Source: Bacillus sp. FJAT-45350
GTDB taxonomy: Bacteria > Bacillota > Bacilli > Bacillales > NISU01
DNA length: 64,000 nucleotides
Assembly: GCF_002335805.1 (NCBI RefSeq)
Contig: NZ_NISU01000002.1
Location: 424,843-488,842, forward strand
Direction: 5' to 3'
This document shows positions 37,802-50,461 of the stretch, one piece after another; within the stretch, counting starts at the first letter, position 1; each line of letters begins with the position of its first letter. The notes below the pieces were generated by a model. That model ran no database searches and was not told the origin of the DNA. It was given only the letters and a program-made list of their open reading frames with translations. The translations under genes were made by a program, and so were the position numbers.

Positions 37802-38899
37802 ATGAAAAAGAAAATTACAGTATTACCAGGAGATGGGATTGGTCCAGAAGTAACAAAAGCAGCAGTATCTGTACTTGATGTCATTGCTGAAAAATATAAT
37901 CATGAATTTGAATATACTTACGCAAAACTTGGTGGGGTTGCGATTGATGAATATAACACACCATTACCTGAAGAAACAGTAAAAGTATGTAAAGAAAGTG
38001 ATAGTGTACTTTTAGGAGCAGTAGGAGGCTACAAGTGGGATAACCTACCAGGTCATATGCGTCCTGAAAGAGGGTTACTCGGAATCCGTAAGGAGTTAGA
38101 ATTATTTAATAACTTACGTCCTGTTGTAGCTTTTTCTAGCTTATCTGATTCTTCTACGCTAAAAAAGGAAGTAATAGATGGGGTTGACTTATTGATCCTT
38201 CGTGAATTAACAAGTGGTATTTACTTTGGTCAGCCTAGTGAACGTCGTCAAGAAGCTGACGGAGAAGCTGTTGTTGATACACTTTACTACAAACGTAGTG
38301 AAATTGAGAGAATTGTAAAACAAGCTTTTGAACTTGCACGAGTTCGTCGTAAAAAAGTAACATCTGTTGATAAAGCAAACGTATTAGAGTCAAGCCGAGT
38401 ATGGAGAGAAGTAGCTACTGAAATCGGTAAAGACTATCCAGATGTTGAGCTAGAGCACATGCTAGTAGATAACGCAGCTATGCAGTTAATCCGCGATCCT
38501 AAACAGTTCGACGTAATGGTAACTGAAAATATGTTTGGTGATATTTTAAGTGATGAAGCATCTATGCTTACAGGCTCACTTGGAATGCTTCCTTCAGCTA
38601 GCTTAAGTAGTGACGGTCCTGGATTATTTGAACCGATTCATGGTTCTGCACCTGATATTGCAGGTCAAAACAAAGCCAATCCATTAGCGATGATTTCTTC
38701 TGTAGCAATGATGTTAAAATATTCATTTGGTCTTCAAGAAGAAGCAGAATCTGTTGGAAATGCAGTTAACACAGTACTAGAGCAAGGACATCGTACTGGA
38801 GATATCGCTAAACCAGGTGAGAAGGTACTTACAACAACTGAAATGACAGAAAAGGTAATTGAAGTAATTACTAGTAACGTAGCTAAGACAGTTAGCTAA
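37802..38899 (+). CDS. leuB: 3-Isopropylmalate dehydrogenase
   Basis: A 365-residue NAD-dependent beta-decarboxylating dehydrogenase. Family motifs: [10 protein letters not shown] at the N-terminus, [16 protein letters not shown], the substrate loop LTSGIYFG, and [35 protein letters not shown] precedes ATG. It follows leuA after 210 bases holding two hairpins. Confidence 0.97.
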   Translation: MKKKITVLPGDGIGPEVTKAAVSVLDVIAEKYNHEFEYTYAKLGGVAIDEYNTPLPEETVKVCKESDSVLLGAVGGYKWDNLPGHMRPERGLLGIRKELELFNNLRPVVAFSSLSDSSTLKKEVIDGVDLLILRELTSGIYFGQPSERRQEADGEAVVDTLYYKRSEIERIVKQAFELARVRRKKVTSVDKANVLESSRVWREVATEIGKDYPDVELEHMLVDNAAMQLIRDPKQFDVMVTENMFGDILSDEASMLTGSLGMLPSASLSSDGPGLFEPIHGSAPDIAGQNKANPLAMISSVAMMLKYSFGLQEEAESVGNAVNTVLEQGHRTGDIAKPGEKVLTTTEMTEKVIEVITSNVAKTVS

Positions 38900-38971
38900 T
38901 TTATATTAAATATATTAGAAAGCAATATGGTTGTAGCGCCTTATATTGTTTTCAGATGGAGGAAGAGGAGA

Positions 38972-40384
38972 ATGAGTCCAAAAACGATTATTGAAAAAAT
39001 TTGGGAAAAACATACCGTTCTTGAAGAAGAGGGAAAACCCAATTTACTTTATATAGACTTACACATGGTACACGAAGTTACGTCTCCGCAAGCTTTTGAA
39101 GGACTTCGCCTTAGTGACCGTAAAGTACGTCGTCCAGATTTAACGTTTGCAACAATGGATCATAATGTTCCAACAGTTGACCGTTATAATATTACGGATG
39201 AAATTGCTAGAAAACAAATGGATACACTTTCGCAAAACTGTAATGAATTCGGAATAAAAATTGCTGATTTAGATAGTCCTGATAATGGAATTGTTCACGT
39301 TATTGGGCCTGAGCTAGGATTAACACAGCCAGGTAAAACAATTGTATGTGGTGATAGTCATACTTCTACTCATGGAGCTTTCGGAGCTTTAGCTTTTGGT
39401 ATCGGTACGAGTGAAGTAGAGCATGTTCTAGCTACACAAACATTATGGCAATCAACTCCTAAGACGCTAGAAGTTAAAGTAACAGGAAGACTTTCGCAAG
39501 GAATCACTGCAAAAGATGTTGTTCTTGCTATCATTGCTAAATTTGGAGTAGATTTCGGTACTGGTTCAGTAATTGAATTTACTGGAGATGCGATTCGTGG
39601 TATGACGATGGAAGAGCGAATGACAATTTGTAATATGTCAATTGAAGCGGGTGCAAAAGCAGGCTTAATTAGTCCTGACCAAGTAACGTTTGATTACTTA
39701 AAAGGAAGAGAATTTGTCCCTTCTGGCGAGAATTTTGATAAGGCTGTTGCCGAATGGAAAGCATTAGCTACTGATGAAGGTGCTGTATATGACCGTTCAG
39801 TTGAAATCTCAGGGGATGAAATTCAACCTATGGTAACTTGGGGAACGAATCCATCACAAGGTATTGGTATTGATGAAGCAATTCCAAGCCCTGAAGATGG
39901 AAAGACTGGCTCAGAAACTAAAGCGATTCAACAAGCTTTAGATTATATGGGCTTTGAACCAGGAACGAAAATGACAGATGTTGAAATTAACCATGTGTTC
40001 ATCGGTTCATGTACAAATTCACGTATGAGTGATTTAAGAGCAGCAGCTGCGGTAGCAAAAGGACGTAAAGTAAAAGAAGGCGTTCGTGCAATCGTTGTAC
40101 CAGGTTCACAAAAGATTAAAAAGCGTGCAGAAGGTGAAGGTTTGGATAAAATCTTCTCTGAAGCTGGATTTGAATGGCGTGAATCTGGCTGTAGTATGTG
40201 CTTAAGTATGAATCCTGACTTCGTACCAGAAGGAGAACGCTGTGCTTCTACTTCAAACCGTAACTTTGAAGGTCGTCAAGGTAAAGGAGCAAGAACTCAC
40301 TTAGTCAGTCCGGCGATGGCAGCGGCAGCAGCTATTGAAGGTAAGTTTGTTGATGTTCGTACATTTGTAAAATCACCAGTTTAA
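38972..40384 (+). CDS. leuC: 3-Isopropylmalate dehydratase large subunit
   Basis: A 470-residue aconitase-family subunit. The [4Fe-4S] ligands lie in FIGSCTNSR and in [34 protein letters not shown] is the conserved N-terminal segment. ATG at 38972 ([14 protein letters not shown]) follows GGAGGAAGAGG; the in-frame ATG at 38927 is too far upstream. It works with LeuD to isomerise 2- to 3-isopropylmalate. Confidence 0.97.
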   Translation: MSPKTIIEKIWEKHTVLEEEGKPNLLYIDLHMVHEVTSPQAFEGLRLSDRKVRRPDLTFATMDHNVPTVDRYNITDEIARKQMDTLSQNCNEFGIKIADLDSPDNGIVHVIGPELGLTQPGKTIVCGDSHTSTHGAFGALAFGIGTSEVEHVLATQTLWQSTPKTLEVKVTGRLSQGITAKDVVLAIIAKFGVDFGTGSVIEFTGDAIRGMTMEERMTICNMSIEAGAKAGLISPDQVTFDYLKGREFVPSGENFDKAVAEWKALATDEGAVYDRSVEISGDEIQPMVTWGTNPSQGIGIDEAIPSPEDGKTGSETKAIQQALDYMGFEPGTKMTDVEINHVFIGSCTNSRMSDLRAAAAVAKGRKVKEGVRAIVVPGSQKIKKRAEGEGLDKIFSEAGFEWRESGCSMCLSMNPDFVPEGERCASTSNRNFEGRQGKGARTHLVSPAMAAAAAIEGKFVDVRTFVKSPV

Positions 40385-40413
40385 TATAAAAAAGGATAGA
40401 AGGTGTAGAATAG

Positions 40414-41001
40414 ATGGAACCAATTGTTGTTCATACAGGGAAAGTGGCGGCAATGAACCGCGTAAACGTAGATACAGACCAAATTATACCAAAGCAGTTT
40501 CTAAAGCGTGTTGAGCGTACTGGTTTCGGAAAGTTTTTATTTTTCGACTGGCGCTATAATGCGGATGGGACAGATAACCCTGAATTTGAATTAAATCAAA
40601 CGCACAACCAGGGCTCTACAATCTTAGTTGCTGATCATAATTTTGGATGTGGTTCGTCTCGTGAGCATGCTCCTTGGTCATTACAGGACTATGGATTTAG
40701 AGTAATTATCTCCCCGAGCTTTGCAGATATCTTCTATAATAACTGCTTTAAAAATGGGATTTTACCAATTCGCTTAGATGAGGCAAAAGTCTATGAACTA
40801 ATGGATAAGGCTGATAAAGATATTTATGAGTGTACAGTTGACCTTAAAGAGCAAAAAATTTCTGATAGTGAAGGTTTTGAATCATCATTTGAAATTGATG
40901 CTTATTGGAAAGAAATGTTATTAAATGGTTGGGATGAGATTGGTTTAACTCTTCGTTATCAAGATAAAATCAAAGAATATGAAGAAAAAGTACACGTGTA
41001 A
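40414..41001 (+). CDS. leuD: 3-Isopropylmalate dehydratase small subunit
   Basis: A 195-residue swivel-domain subunit. Motifs: [16 protein letters not shown] and [17 protein letters not shown], which form the substrate-binding serine-arginine site. It follows leuC after 29 bases and a strong terminator ends the ilv-leu operon behind it. Confidence 0.97.
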   Translation: MEPIVVHTGKVAAMNRVNVDTDQIIPKQFLKRVERTGFGKFLFFDWRYNADGTDNPEFELNQTHNQGSTILVADHNFGCGSSREHAPWSLQDYGFRVIISPSFADIFYNNCFKNGILPIRLDEAKVYELMDKADKDIYECTVDLKEQKISDSEGFESSFEIDAYWKEMLLNGWDEIGLTLRYQDKIKEYEEKVHV

Positions 41002-41005
41002 GATT

Positions 41006-41047
41006 AAAAAGAACGTCTACGGAAAATTTTCCGTGACGTTCTTTTTC
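41006..41047 (+). terminator. Terminator of the ilv-leu operon
   Basis: AAAAAGAACGTC pairs with GACGTTCTTTTT and an inner CGGAAAA/TTTTCCG extends the stem. A strong terminator. Confidence 0.92.
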
Positions 41048-41236
41048 AGATAATTGAAAGTAGACTAGAGTTTGTAGCTACCTTTTTCTATACACTGTAG
41101 AATATCTAGTTACTAAATTGAAAAAACTATAGGCTAACGACTTAGATTCATTGTTTTTCAAAATACGAACTGATAAACTAATATGAAGGACCGATTATAC
41201 TGACTATGATGACTTAGTCAAAATTGGAGAGATTTC

Positions 41237-42277
41237 ATGAGCGACGAACAAAACAACCAAAAAGAAAATGTGATTTTGTTCCCAGGTCTCGTCTCAAAGT
41301 ATGTTGACAAGGGAATGGGCTACTTAAAAGAAAAAAGCTATCACATGGCTCTTAAATCTTTTGAGGAAACGTTAAAGCTTGAGCCAGATCATCCTCAAGG
41401 AAGGCTTGGAATAGTTCTAAGTTATATTGAACTTGGACGACTCCAGGAGGCAGTTGAGGCTAGCGAAACAATGTTGAGAGAAGATATTGGTGATTACTAT
41501 GATGTCCTGCAAGTCCATATCTCTTTACTAGTACAATTAGGACAATATCAAGAGGTTGTGACAATGCTTGAGGCTGTTATTGCTGAGGACAGAATACCAT
41601 CTCATCTTGCTGAATCGTTCTATCATTTATTACACTTTAGTCGTCAAATGATTGAAGAACCCCTTTTAGACGATGCCGTAATTGGAGAGGCTAGTTTTAA
41701 TGAGCAATTAGTAGATGAAGCATTTGAACTTTTGAAGGTAGATGATCCTCTTCGTCAGTGGAAAGGTATTCAGACACTAAAAAACAGTGAACATCCACAA
41801 TTAGTTGAGAATATTTCTATTTTTTTACAAGAGGAGAAAAATGACATCCTATTAAAAAGTATGGCTTTACAGTTACTAAAGGATAGAAATGTAGATGATC
41901 CTATTCTAGTGACGAAATTGAATCAAACAATTTCAGTTATCCCTTCTAACTTATCGGATTTAGAACATTCTTCCTTTGGTGAGAGTGTTGAACAAAAGCT
42001 TCGAATGGAGTTAGAGAGTGAAAACCCAACCTTACTCGAGAATTCACTAGAAATATGGTGGCATTACTTGTTTGCTATTTATCCAATAGAGTCTTCAACT
42101 GATGATGCAGATGTCTGGGCAGCAGCAGTTCACATAACTGCGCTAGAAAGTCACGGATTTGATTTTGATGAAGTCGAAATATCTAACACATATGAAGTTC
42201 CTCTTAAAGAAGTATTACATAATATGAATCAGTTAATGGATGTCCAACATCAAGTATTTCAAGGGATTGAGAGATAA
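41237..42277 (+). CDS. ysoA: TPR-repeat protein (YsoA-like)
   Basis: A 346-residue soluble protein with tetratricopeptide repeats in its N-terminal third (GMGYLKEKSYHMALKSFEET; LEPDHPQGRLGIVLSYIELG), and a helical, acidic C-terminal region. Function is unknown; TPRs usually mediate protein binding. It sits between leuD and tig as ysoA does in Bacillus subtilis. TTGGAGAGAT precedes ATG. A small TGACTA/TTAGTCA inverted repeat lies at about 41199-41220, just before it. Confidence 0.85.
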   Translation: MSDEQNNQKENVILFPGLVSKYVDKGMGYLKEKSYHMALKSFEETLKLEPDHPQGRLGIVLSYIELGRLQEAVEASETMLREDIGDYYDVLQVHISLLVQLGQYQEVVTMLEAVIAEDRIPSHLAESFYHLLHFSRQMIEEPLLDDAVIGEASFNEQLVDEAFELLKVDDPLRQWKGIQTLKNSEHPQLVENISIFLQEEKNDILLKSMALQLLKDRNVDDPILVTKLNQTISVIPSNLSDLEHSSFGESVEQKLRMELESENPTLLENSLEIWWHYLFAIYPIESSTDDADVWAAAVHITALESHGFDFDEVEISNTYEVPLKEVLHNMNQLMDVQHQVFQGIER

Positions 42278-42400
42278 GAATTTCTTGAAATGAATGGTTG
42301 ATATGTTATAATGTAATGGTTGTCAATCATGTAATGATATACAAAATCGGAATTTACCTTAATTAAGTAAGAATTAAAAGATTGTGGAGGGAAATAATAA

Positions 42401-43702
42401 ATGACTGCAAAATGGGAAAAACTAGAAGGAAATGAAGGCGTCTTAACTGTTGACGTTGATGCTGAAAAAGTAAACGCAGCTTTAGACCAAGCTTTCAACA
42501 AAGTAAAGAATAAAGTAAATGTACCTGGATTTCGTAAAGGGAGAATTCCTCGTGGTATGTTCGAGCAACGTTTCGGTGTAGAATCTTTATACCAAGATGC
42601 TCTTGATATCTTACTTCCAGAAGCATATGCAAGTGCAATTGACGAAACTGGAATTGAGCCAGTAGATCGTCCTGATATCGATATTGAGCAAATGGAAAAA
42701 GGTTCAAACCTTATTTTCAAAGCGAAAGTAATCGTTAAGCCAGCTGTACAACTTGGTGACTACAAAGGAATCGAAGTTGAAGAAGTTGACGTAACAGTTA
42801 CTGACGAAGATGTTGATAACGAAATAAAGCAACTTCAAGAAAAACAAGCTGAGCTAGTTGTTGTTGAAGATGGTACTATCGAAAATGGAGATACAGCTGT
42901 ACTTGACTTCGAAGGAATCGTAAATGGTGAAGCATTTGAAGGCGGAAAAGCTGAGAACTATTCTCTTGAAATTGGTTCAGGTCAATTCATTCCTGGATTT
43001 GAAGAGCAATTAGTAGGTCTAAAATCTGGAGAAGAAAAAGACGTTGAGGTTAACTTCCCAGAAGAATATCATTCTGAAGATTTAGCTGGTAAGCCTGCTA
43101 CTTTCAAAGTGAAAATTCATGACATTAAGCGTAAAGAGCTTCCAGAAATCAACGATGAGTTTGCTAAAGATGTAAACGAAGAAGTTGCTTCATTGGACGA
43201 GCTTAAAACACAGCTTAAAGACAATTTAGTTAAAAACAAAGAGCAAGAAGCTGAGCATAACAAGCGTGATACAGTTGTTGAAAAAGCAGCTGAAAACGCA
43301 ACGATTGATATTCCAGAAGCAATGGTAACAACTGAAACAGATCGTATGCTTCAAGAGTTCGGCCAACGTTTACAAATGCAAGGTATGAACCTTGATATGT
43401 ACTATCAATTTGCAGGTACAGACGAAAATGGTATGCGTGAACAGTTCAAAACAGATGCTGAAAAGCGTGTACGCATTAACCTAACTCTAGAAGCAATCGC
43501 TGAAGCTGAGAACATTGAAGTTTCTGATGATGATGTAGATGCTGAGTTAGAAAAAATGGCTGAAATGTACCAACGTACTGTTGAAGAGTTAAAGCAAATC
43601 TTCGCAGCACAAGGTGGATATGATGGAATCAAAGGTGATCTTAAAATTCAAAAAGCAGTGGATTTCTTAATAGAAAATAGCAAAAGTGCTACTGTAGCTT
43701 AA
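42401..43702 (+). CDS. tig: Trigger factor
   Basis: A 433-residue ribosome-associated chaperone. The N-terminal ribosome-binding signature is [19 protein letters not shown]. The FKBP-type prolyl isomerase domain covers about residues 155-245 ([36 protein letters not shown]). A long helical C-terminal chaperone domain follows. TGTGGAGGGA precedes ATG. Confidence 0.98.
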   Translation: MTAKWEKLEGNEGVLTVDVDAEKVNAALDQAFNKVKNKVNVPGFRKGRIPRGMFEQRFGVESLYQDALDILLPEAYASAIDETGIEPVDRPDIDIEQMEKGSNLIFKAKVIVKPAVQLGDYKGIEVEEVDVTVTDEDVDNEIKQLQEKQAELVVVEDGTIENGDTAVLDFEGIVNGEAFEGGKAENYSLEIGSGQFIPGFEEQLVGLKSGEEKDVEVNFPEEYHSEDLAGKPATFKVKIHDIKRKELPEINDEFAKDVNEEVASLDELKTQLKDNLVKNKEQEAEHNKRDTVVEKAAENATIDIPEAMVTTETDRMLQEFGQRLQMQGMNLDMYYQFAGTDENGMREQFKTDAEKRVRINLTLEAIAEAENIEVSDDDVDAELEKMAEMYQRTVEELKQIFAAQGGYDGIKGDLKIQKAVDFLIENSKSATVA

Positions 43703-43712
43703 TATGTTATAT

Positions 43713-43748
43713 GAAAACAAGGCGCGAATCATTCGTGCCTTGTTTTCT
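43713..43748 (+). terminator. Terminator after tig
   Basis: GAAAACAAGGCGCGAA pairs with TTCGTGCCTTGTTTTC around a short loop. The following 450 bases before clpX hold only AT-rich sequence. It includes a GGAGT-TTTTCG-ACTCC hairpin near 43970 and a possible promoter (TTGCTG at 44042, TATTAA at 44065); I see no gene there. Confidence 0.88.
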
Positions 43749-44203
43749 ACACCTTTATGGATAATTAAAGAGCATTCTTTAAATGATTGTACTAGGTTGT
43801 AATTAGGTAGTATGAAGTTTCCATAGTTTGTGCAAAATGAGTCGCATAGGGTTTTTATAAAATGTAGTACAAGTTTATTTTTATGGAAACATTTATAATC
43901 AATTTAATGCTTGGATAAATTTTTAGTTCAAGGAAAAGTTTAGTAAAAAACTACATAATGTAAAAAAAGGAGTTTTTCGACTCCGTCTTGAATTACTAAG
44001 AAATAGGATTTTATTTTGTTATCGTGTAAAAGCATGTATGTTTGCTGTGTCTTCACTGTATACATATTAATATGAGTGTTCTATTAACGCTCGAAAAGGA
44101 TTCTGTGATACAATTCAATACATAAATCTGGTTTTGTAAAAAAATGTGATGGGCATAAGCATACAAATTTAGCTTTTCCACAAAAATTGTAAGGGGTGAT
44201 AGA

Positions 44204-45475
44204 ATGTTTAAATTTAACGATGAAAAAGGACAGCTTAAATGTTCTTTCTGTGGTAAAACACAAGACCAAGTACGTAAACTGGTCGCAGGACCTGGTGTTT
44301 ATATATGCGATGAGTGTATTGAACTTTGCACGGAAATCGTTGAAGAGGAGCTTGGAACAGAGGAAGAAGTTGAATTTCAAGAAATTCCAAAGCCTCAAGA
44401 GATTAGAGAAATCCTTGATGACTACGTAATAGGTCAAGAGCAAGCGAAGAAATCACTTTCAGTCGCTGTTTATAACCATTACAAACGTATCAATTCATTG
44501 AGTAAATCAGATGATGTTGAACTTGCGAAAAGTAACATTGCTATGATTGGTCCAACAGGTAGTGGTAAGACGTTACTTGCACAAACACTTGCAAGAATCC
44601 TTAATGTACCATTTGCGATTGCGGATGCAACTTCATTAACAGAAGCTGGTTATGTAGGGGAAGATGTAGAAAACATCTTATTAAAGCTAATCCAAGCAGC
44701 TGATTATGACGTAGAAAAGGCAGAAAAAGGAATTATCTACATTGATGAAATTGATAAAGTAGCACGTAAATCAGAGAATCCATCAATAACTCGTGATGTA
44801 TCAGGTGAAGGTGTACAGCAAGCACTACTGAAAATTCTTGAAGGAACGACAGCAAGCGTTCCTCCTCAAGGTGGTCGTAAACATCCACATCAAGAATTTA
44901 TCCAAATTGATACAACAAATATTTTATTTATTTGTGGTGGAGCATTTGATGGAATTGAACAAATTATTAAACGCCGTTTAGGTAAAAAAGTCATTGGTTT
45001 TGGCTCTGAAACGAAACAGGAAGACTTAAAGCCAGGTGAATACTTAGCAAAGGTTCTACCTGAAGATTTATTACGTTTCGGTTTAATCCCTGAATTCATT
45101 GGACGTCTACCAGTTATTTCAAGCTTAGAGCCATTAGATGAAGAGGCGTTAATTGAAATATTAACAGCGCCAAAAAATGCGCTTGTTAAGCAGTATCAAA
45201 AATTATTAGAACTTGATAGCGTCGAGCTTGAGTTTACTGATGATGCCCTTCGAGAAATTTCTAAGAAGGCAATTGAAAGAAAAACAGGTGCTCGTGGACT
45301 ACGTTCAATAATTGAAGGTATCATGTTAGACGTAATGTTTGACTTACCATCAAGAGAAGATGTTGTTACATGTGTCATCCATGACAAGTGCGTAACAGAC
45401 AATGAGATGCCTATCTTGAAAACTGAAGATGGTAAAGAAATTAAATTAGAAAAAGAACCTAAGGAAAGTGCTTAA
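44204..45475 (+). CDS. clpX: ATP-dependent Clp protease ATP-binding subunit ClpX
   Basis: A 423-residue AAA+ unfoldase that feeds substrates to ClpP. The N-terminal zinc-binding domain has [11 protein letters not shown] and CDECIELC. Walker A is GPTGSGKT, Walker [12 protein letters not shown], and the IGF-type loop (VIGFG) contacts ClpP. GTAAGGGGTGATAG precedes ATG. In the tig-clpX-lonB-lonA quality-control cluster. Confidence 0.98.
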   Translation: MFKFNDEKGQLKCSFCGKTQDQVRKLVAGPGVYICDECIELCTEIVEEELGTEEEVEFQEIPKPQEIREILDDYVIGQEQAKKSLSVAVYNHYKRINSLSKSDDVELAKSNIAMIGPTGSGKTLLAQTLARILNVPFAIADATSLTEAGYVGEDVENILLKLIQAADYDVEKAEKGIIYIDEIDKVARKSENPSITRDVSGEGVQQALLKILEGTTASVPPQGGRKHPHQEFIQIDTTNILFICGGAFDGIEQIIKRRLGKKVIGFGSETKQEDLKPGEYLAKVLPEDLLRFGLIPEFIGRLPVISSLEPLDEEALIEILTAPKNALVKQYQKLLELDSVELEFTDDALREISKKAIERKTGARGLRSIIEGIMLDVMFDLPSREDVVTCVIHDKCVTDNEMPILKTEDGKEIKLEKEPKESA

Positions 45476-45522
45476 AAGATAATGTTTTTTAGCATTACGA
45501 TAACCTTAAGGTTGTGAATAGA

Positions 45523-45558
45523 AGTCCCTAACTGACATATGTTGGTTAGGGATTTTTT
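45523..45558 (+). terminator. Terminator after clpX
   Basis: TCCCTAAC (45525-45532) pairs with GTTAGGGA (45545-45552), followed by T6. Confidence 0.85.
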
Positions 45559-45621
45559 GTTTACTAGGGATTTTCTCGGAGATACTAAGAGAAAATGACA
45601 AACATCTTAGGGGGGACACAT

Positions 45622-47292
45622 ATGAATTTAACAGGGATTGCCTTGTTCATTCAATTATTTTTCGGTGTGATTATTGGTCTATACTTTTGGAACTTGTTAA
45701 AAAATCAACGTACTCAAAAGGTCTCTGTAGACAGAGAGTCAAGAAAAGAAATGGACCAACTTCGTAAATTGCGTTCAATTACATTAAGTGAGCCTTTATC
45801 GGAGAAAGTCCGACCAACAGGCTTTGATGAGATTGTAGGTCAGCAAGAAGGTATTCGCTCTTTACGTGCAGCACTGTGCGGACCTAACCCACAGCATGTG
45901 ATTATTTATGGACCTCCAGGCGTTGGTAAAACAGCGGCTGCAAGATTGGTACTTGAAGAAGCAAAGAAAAATGAGAAAACACCATTTAAGCCTGGAGCCG
46001 TTTTTGTTGAGTTAGATGGGACAACAGCTCGTTTTGATGAAAGAGGGATTGCGGATCCGTTAATAGGTTCTGTCCATGATCCGATTTATCAAGGTGCTGG
46101 TGCAATGGGACAAGCTGGAATACCACAACCGAAGCAAGGGGCTGTTACCAAAGCTCATGGTGGTGTGTTATTTATTGATGAAATTGGTGAGCTTCACTCG
46201 ATCCAATTAAATAAACTACTAAAGGTTCTTGAGGACCGTAAAGTATTCTTAGAAAGTGCTTATTATAATGAAGAAAATACACAGATTCCAAGACATATTC
46301 ATGAAATCTTTCAAAAAGGATTGCCGGCAGATTTTCGTTTAATTGGTGCTACAACAAGAACGCCTGATGAAATTCCTCCAGCTATACGCTCACGCTGTCT
46401 TGAAGTTTTCTTTAGAGCACTTCAGCCTGAAGAGATTATTTCAATCGCGAGAAAAGCAGCTGATAAAATAAATTTTGCTGTAGAGGATGGAGTATTAGAA
46501 AGAATTTCGAAATATGCTACTAATGGTCGTGAAGCAGTAAATGTTGTTCAAATTGCTGCTGGGATTGCAACTGGTGATGATAGAGAAAAAATCACAAATT
46601 CAGATGTCGAGTGGGTAATACATTCTAGTCAATTGTCTCCACGTCCAGAAAGAAGCATTAGTGAAAAGTCTGAAGTTGGTATTGTTAATGGGCTTGCTGT
46701 CTACGGACCTAATATGGGGGCTTTATTAGAGATTGAGGTTAATGTTATCCCAACAAAGGGTAAAGGACAGATAAATATAACAGGGATTGCCGAAGAAGAA
46801 AGCACAGGAAATCAAACTCGTTCAATAAGAAGAAAAAGTATGGCTAAAGGCTCTGTAGAAAACGTAGTAACAGTACTTAGAAAAATGGGCGTACCTACAG
46901 CCGATTTTGATATCCATATTAATTTTCCTGGTGGTACACCAGTTGATGGACCTTCAGCAGGTGTTGCAATTGCGGTAGGTATATATTCAGCTATTAATAA
47001 TGAAAAAGTTCTTAATACTGTTGCAATGACTGGTGAAATTGGTATTCATGGAACGGTAAAACCAATTGGTGGTGTCGTAGCAAAAATAGAGGCAGCTAAA
47101 CAGGCTGGAGCAACGAAAGTTATTATACCGAAAGACAATGAGCAAGCAATTCTGAAAGAAATTGGAGGAATTGAAATTATTCCTGTAACTCGTTTAGAAG
47201 AAGTGTTAGAGCATTCGATTTATGAAGAAGTTGGAGAAGAGGAAGTTATTCCGGCTAGCCAATCATTCCAATCTCCAGCTACTCAAGTATAA
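45622..47292 (+). CDS. lonB: ATP-dependent protease LonB
   Basis: A 556-residue membrane-anchored Lon protease. An N-terminal hydrophobic helix (residues 4-25) is followed by an AAA+ domain ([23 protein letters not shown]). The C-terminal protease domain has the catalytic Ser in PVDGPSAGVAIAVG and Lys in GGVVAKIEAAKQAG. In Bacillus subtilis LonB acts in the forespore. ATG at 45622 follows a strong GGGGGGAC; the in-frame ATG at 45595 lacks a site. Confidence 0.96.
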   Translation: MNLTGIALFIQLFFGVIIGLYFWNLLKNQRTQKVSVDRESRKEMDQLRKLRSITLSEPLSEKVRPTGFDEIVGQQEGIRSLRAALCGPNPQHVIIYGPPGVGKTAAARLVLEEAKKNEKTPFKPGAVFVELDGTTARFDERGIADPLIGSVHDPIYQGAGAMGQAGIPQPKQGAVTKAHGGVLFIDEIGELHSIQLNKLLKVLEDRKVFLESAYYNEENTQIPRHIHEIFQKGLPADFRLIGATTRTPDEIPPAIRSRCLEVFFRALQPEEIISIARKAADKINFAVEDGVLERISKYATNGREAVNVVQIAAGIATGDDREKITNSDVEWVIHSSQLSPRPERSISEKSEVGIVNGLAVYGPNMGALLEIEVNVIPTKGKGQINITGIAEEESTGNQTRSIRRKSMAKGSVENVVTVLRKMGVPTADFDIHINFPGGTPVDGPSAGVAIAVGIYSAINNEKVLNTVAMTGEIGIHGTVKPIGGVVAKIEAAKQAGATKVIIPKDNEQAILKEIGGIEIIPVTRLEEVLEHSIYEEVGEEEVIPASQSFQSPATQV

Positions 47293-47321
47293 GAAAAGAC
47301 CGCTTTGCGGTTTTTCTTATT
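47290..47321 (+). terminator. Terminator after lonB
   Basis: AAGAAAAGACCGC pairs with GCGGTTTTTCTT around TTT, with the T-rich arm acting as terminator. Confidence 0.75.
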
Positions 47322-47527
47322 CTTCAAAATTCAATAAGTAAGCCAAAGAGAACCTGTTTATTTTCGAAATTATAAGAAAAGTAATAGATATTAAGGAAGC
47401 AACACTGTTTTGAATTAGACAAAGAGTCATTGATAGGATAAAATTGTACAAGATGCTATAATTTTGATCGATATATTTATAACAATATTGTAGGATACGT
47501 ATTAGGTTGTTTGGAGGTGTTTTTCGT

Positions 47528-49852
47528 ATGACTGATGAGAAAACACGGGTAATACCATTATTACCGTTAAGGGGATTACTTGTATTTCCTTCAATGGTTC
47601 TTCATTTAGATGTTGGGCGTAGTAAATCAGTAAATGCCCTAGAAAAAGTAATGGTTGAAGACCATGAAATTATTTTATCAACACAAAAAGAAATATCAAT
47701 TGATGAGCCCAAACAAGAAGAAATTTTTTCCATAGGTACACTTGCTAAGGTTAAACAGATGCTGAAGCTACCAAATGGCACAATTCGTGTTTTAGTAGAA
47801 GGATTAAGCAGAGCAAGAATTGATTCTTTTCAAGACAACGAAGATATGTTTGAAGTGGAAATGACAATCCTAGAAGATGATATTGTAGAGGCTGGTACTG
47901 AAGAGAAAGCACTAATGAGAAGTCTTCTCCAGCAATTTGAACAATACATTAAGCTATCGAAAAAGATTTCGGCAGAAACACTGGCTTCTGTAGCTGACAT
48001 CGAAGAGCCAGGAAGATTAGCTGATGTAATTTCTTCTCATCTACCATTAAAGATTGCTGAAAAGCAGGAAATATTAGAGATGACAATTGTAAAAGAACGT
48101 CTTTTAAAATTAATTGAGATTTTAAATAATGAAAAAGAGGTTCTTGGTCTAGAGAAGAAGATTGGTCAGCGTGTAAAAAAATCAATGGAAAAAACGCAAA
48201 AGGAATACTATTTGCGTGAACAGATGAAAGCAATTCAAAAAGAACTAGGCGATAAAGAAGGTAAAACTGGTGAGATTGCCACATTAAAAGAGCGTATTGA
48301 AGAAGCGAATATGCCTGAAAATGTAAAAGAGAAGGCAATTAAAGAGCTTGAGCGTTATGAAAAAATGCCAGCAAGTTCAGCTGAAAGCTCCGTTATCCGA
48401 AATTATATTGACTGGCTTATTAATCTGCCGTGGACGAAGGAAACAGAAGATTTCTTAGATGTAAATCATGCAGAAGAAATTTTAAATGAGGACCACTATG
48501 GTTTAGAAAAGGTAAAAGAACGTGTACTTGAATATTTAGCAGTACAACAATTAACGAATGAGTTAAAAGGGCCTATTCTATGCTTAGCTGGACCTCCAGG
48601 GGTAGGGAAGACATCTCTAGCTCGTTCGATTGCTCGTTCATTACAAAGGGAATTTGTTCGAATCTCACTTGGTGGTGTTCGTGATGAGGCAGAAATACGA
48701 GGACACCGTCGTACGTATGTAGGAGCAATGCCTGGTCGAATTATTCAAGGAATGAAGAAGGCTGGAACGATAAATCCTGTATTTTTATTAGATGAAATTG
48801 ATAAAATGGCAAATGATTTCAGAGGAGACCCTGCTGCAGCGTTGCTAGAGGTCCTTGACCCTGAACAAAACAATACATTTAGTGATCATTATATTGAAGA
48901 GTCTTATGACCTTTCAAAAGTCATGTTTGTCACGACTGCCAATAATATCGGCACTATTCCAGGGCCTTTACTTGACCGTATGGAGATTATTTCAATTGCT
49001 GGCTATACTGAGCTTGAAAAGCTACACATTTCTAAGGACTATTTACTACCGAAGCAAGTTAAGGAGCATGGTCTGACGAAAGGGAAGCTTCAAGTGAAAG
49101 ATGATGCATTAATTAAAGTTATCCGTTATCATACGAGAGAAGCAGGTGTACGTAGCTTAGAACGACAAATGGCAACACTTTGTCGTAAAGCAGCCAAAAT
49201 GATTGTTTCTGGTGAAAAGAAGAAAGTTGTTCTTACAACGAAAATGGTAGATGAAATGCTTGGGAAACCAAGATTCCGTTACGGTCAAGCTGAGGAAGAA
49301 GATCAAGTAGGAGCAGCAACTGGCTTAGCCTATACAACAGCTGGTGGTGATACACTATCAATTGAAGTATCAGTAACACCAGGGAAAGGCAAATTGATTT
49401 TAACTGGGAAGCTCGGCGATGTAATGAAAGAGTCTGCACAAGCAGCATTTAGCTATATTCGTTCTCGCTCAGAAGAGTTTAATATAGAACCTGACTTTCA
49501 TGAAAAAAGTGACATCCATATCCATGTACCAGAAGGGGCTACACCTAAAGATGGTCCTTCTGCAGGGATAACGATGGCAACAGCCTTAATTTCTGCTCTT
49601 ACAGGAAGAGTAGTAAAAAAAGAGGTTGGTATGACAGGAGAGATTACACTTCGTGGTCGTGTTCTACCAATTGGAGGCTTAAAGGAAAAGTCAATGAGTG
49701 CTCATAGAGCAGGTATTACAAAAATAATCATGCCTAAGGATAATGAAAAAGACTTAGAAGATATTCCAGAAAGTGTCCGCGATGAGCTAGAGTTTATTTT
49801 AGTATCACACTTAGATGAAGTATTAAAGCATGCATTGGGAGAGAAAAAATGA
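47528..49852 (+). CDS. lonA: ATP-dependent protease La (LonA)
   Basis: A 774-residue soluble Lon protease, the same length as in Bacillus subtilis. The N-terminal substrate domain begins [20 protein letters not shown], Walker A is [15 protein letters not shown], and the protease Ser-Lys dyad lies in [15 protein letters not shown] and [17 protein letters not shown] at 47528 lies nine bases after TTTGGAGGTG; a TTG further upstream overlaps that site. A TATAAT at 47457-47462 may be its -10 box. It overlaps engB by four bases. Confidence 0.97.
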   Translation: MTDEKTRVIPLLPLRGLLVFPSMVLHLDVGRSKSVNALEKVMVEDHEIILSTQKEISIDEPKQEEIFSIGTLAKVKQMLKLPNGTIRVLVEGLSRARIDSFQDNEDMFEVEMTILEDDIVEAGTEEKALMRSLLQQFEQYIKLSKKISAETLASVADIEEPGRLADVISSHLPLKIAEKQEILEMTIVKERLLKLIEILNNEKEVLGLEKKIGQRVKKSMEKTQKEYYLREQMKAIQKELGDKEGKTGEIATLKERIEEANMPENVKEKAIKELERYEKMPASSAESSVIRNYIDWLINLPWTKETEDFLDVNHAEEILNEDHYGLEKVKERVLEYLAVQQLTNELKGPILCLAGPPGVGKTSLARSIARSLQREFVRISLGGVRDEAEIRGHRRTYVGAMPGRIIQGMKKAGTINPVFLLDEIDKMANDFRGDPAAALLEVLDPEQNNTFSDHYIEESYDLSKVMFVTTANNIGTIPGPLLDRMEIISIAGYTELEKLHISKDYLLPKQVKEHGLTKGKLQVKDDALIKVIRYHTREAGVRSLERQMATLCRKAAKMIVSGEKKKVVLTTKMVDEMLGKPRFRYGQAEEEDQVGAATGLAYTTAGGDTLSIEVSVTPGKGKLILTGKLGDVMKESAQAAFSYIRSRSEEFNIEPDFHEKSDIHIHVPEGATPKDGPSAGITMATALISALTGRVVKKEVGMTGEITLRGRVLPIGGLKEKSMSAHRAGITKIIMPKDNEKDLEDIPESVRDELEFILVSHLDEVLKHALGEKK

Positions 49853-50457
49853 AAGTAACAAATGTAGAACTCCATACGGTTGGAGTAAAACCTGAACAAT
49901 ACCCAAAAACACTGTTACCAGAAGTAGCTCTTGCGGGACGTTCAAATGTTGGGAAGTCTTCTTTTATTAATAAGATGATTAACCGAAAAGGACTTGCTCG
50001 TACATCACAGAGACCAGGTAAAACGCAAACATTAAATTTTTACATGGTTAATGAAATGGTAATGTTAGTGGATGTTCCTGGTTATGGTTTTGCAAAAGTG
50101 CCGAAGAAAGAAAAAGAAGCTTGGGGGAAAATGATTGAGACGTACATACAGCAAAGAGAACAGCTAAAAGCAGTTGTACAGATCATTGATATCCGTCACA
50201 AACCTTCTGCCGATGACCAAATGATGTACGAGTGGTTAAAGCATTATGAAATGCCGGTAATTCTTGTAGCAACAAAAGCAGACAAGATTCCAAAAGGGAA
50301 GTATGAAAAGCATCTAAAAGAGATTCGTACTTGCCTAAATAAACACCCAGATGATCCATTATTAATCTTTTCATCTGAAACGGCTATAGGAAAAGAGCAA
50401 ATATGGAATACGATTTTAAAGTTTATTAACGAAAAGAAATCAGAAACGCCAGAATAA
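49849..50457 (+). CDS. engB: Ribosome biogenesis GTPase YsxC/EngB
   Basis: A 202-residue essential GTPase for 50S subunit assembly. The G motifs are clear: G1 [11 protein letters not shown]3 [10 protein letters not shown] and G4 TKADK. The ATG overlaps the lonA stop (ATGA), so translation is coupled. GGGAGAG lies inside the lonA end. Confidence 0.97.
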   Translation: MKVTNVELHTVGVKPEQYPKTLLPEVALAGRSNVGKSSFINKMINRKGLARTSQRPGKTQTLNFYMVNEMVMLVDVPGYGFAKVPKKEKEAWGKMIETYIQQREQLKAVVQIIDIRHKPSADDQMMYEWLKHYEMPVILVATKADKIPKGKYEKHLKEIRTCLNKHPDDPLLIFSSETAIGKEQIWNTILKFINEKKSETPE

Positions 50458-50461
50458 AAAT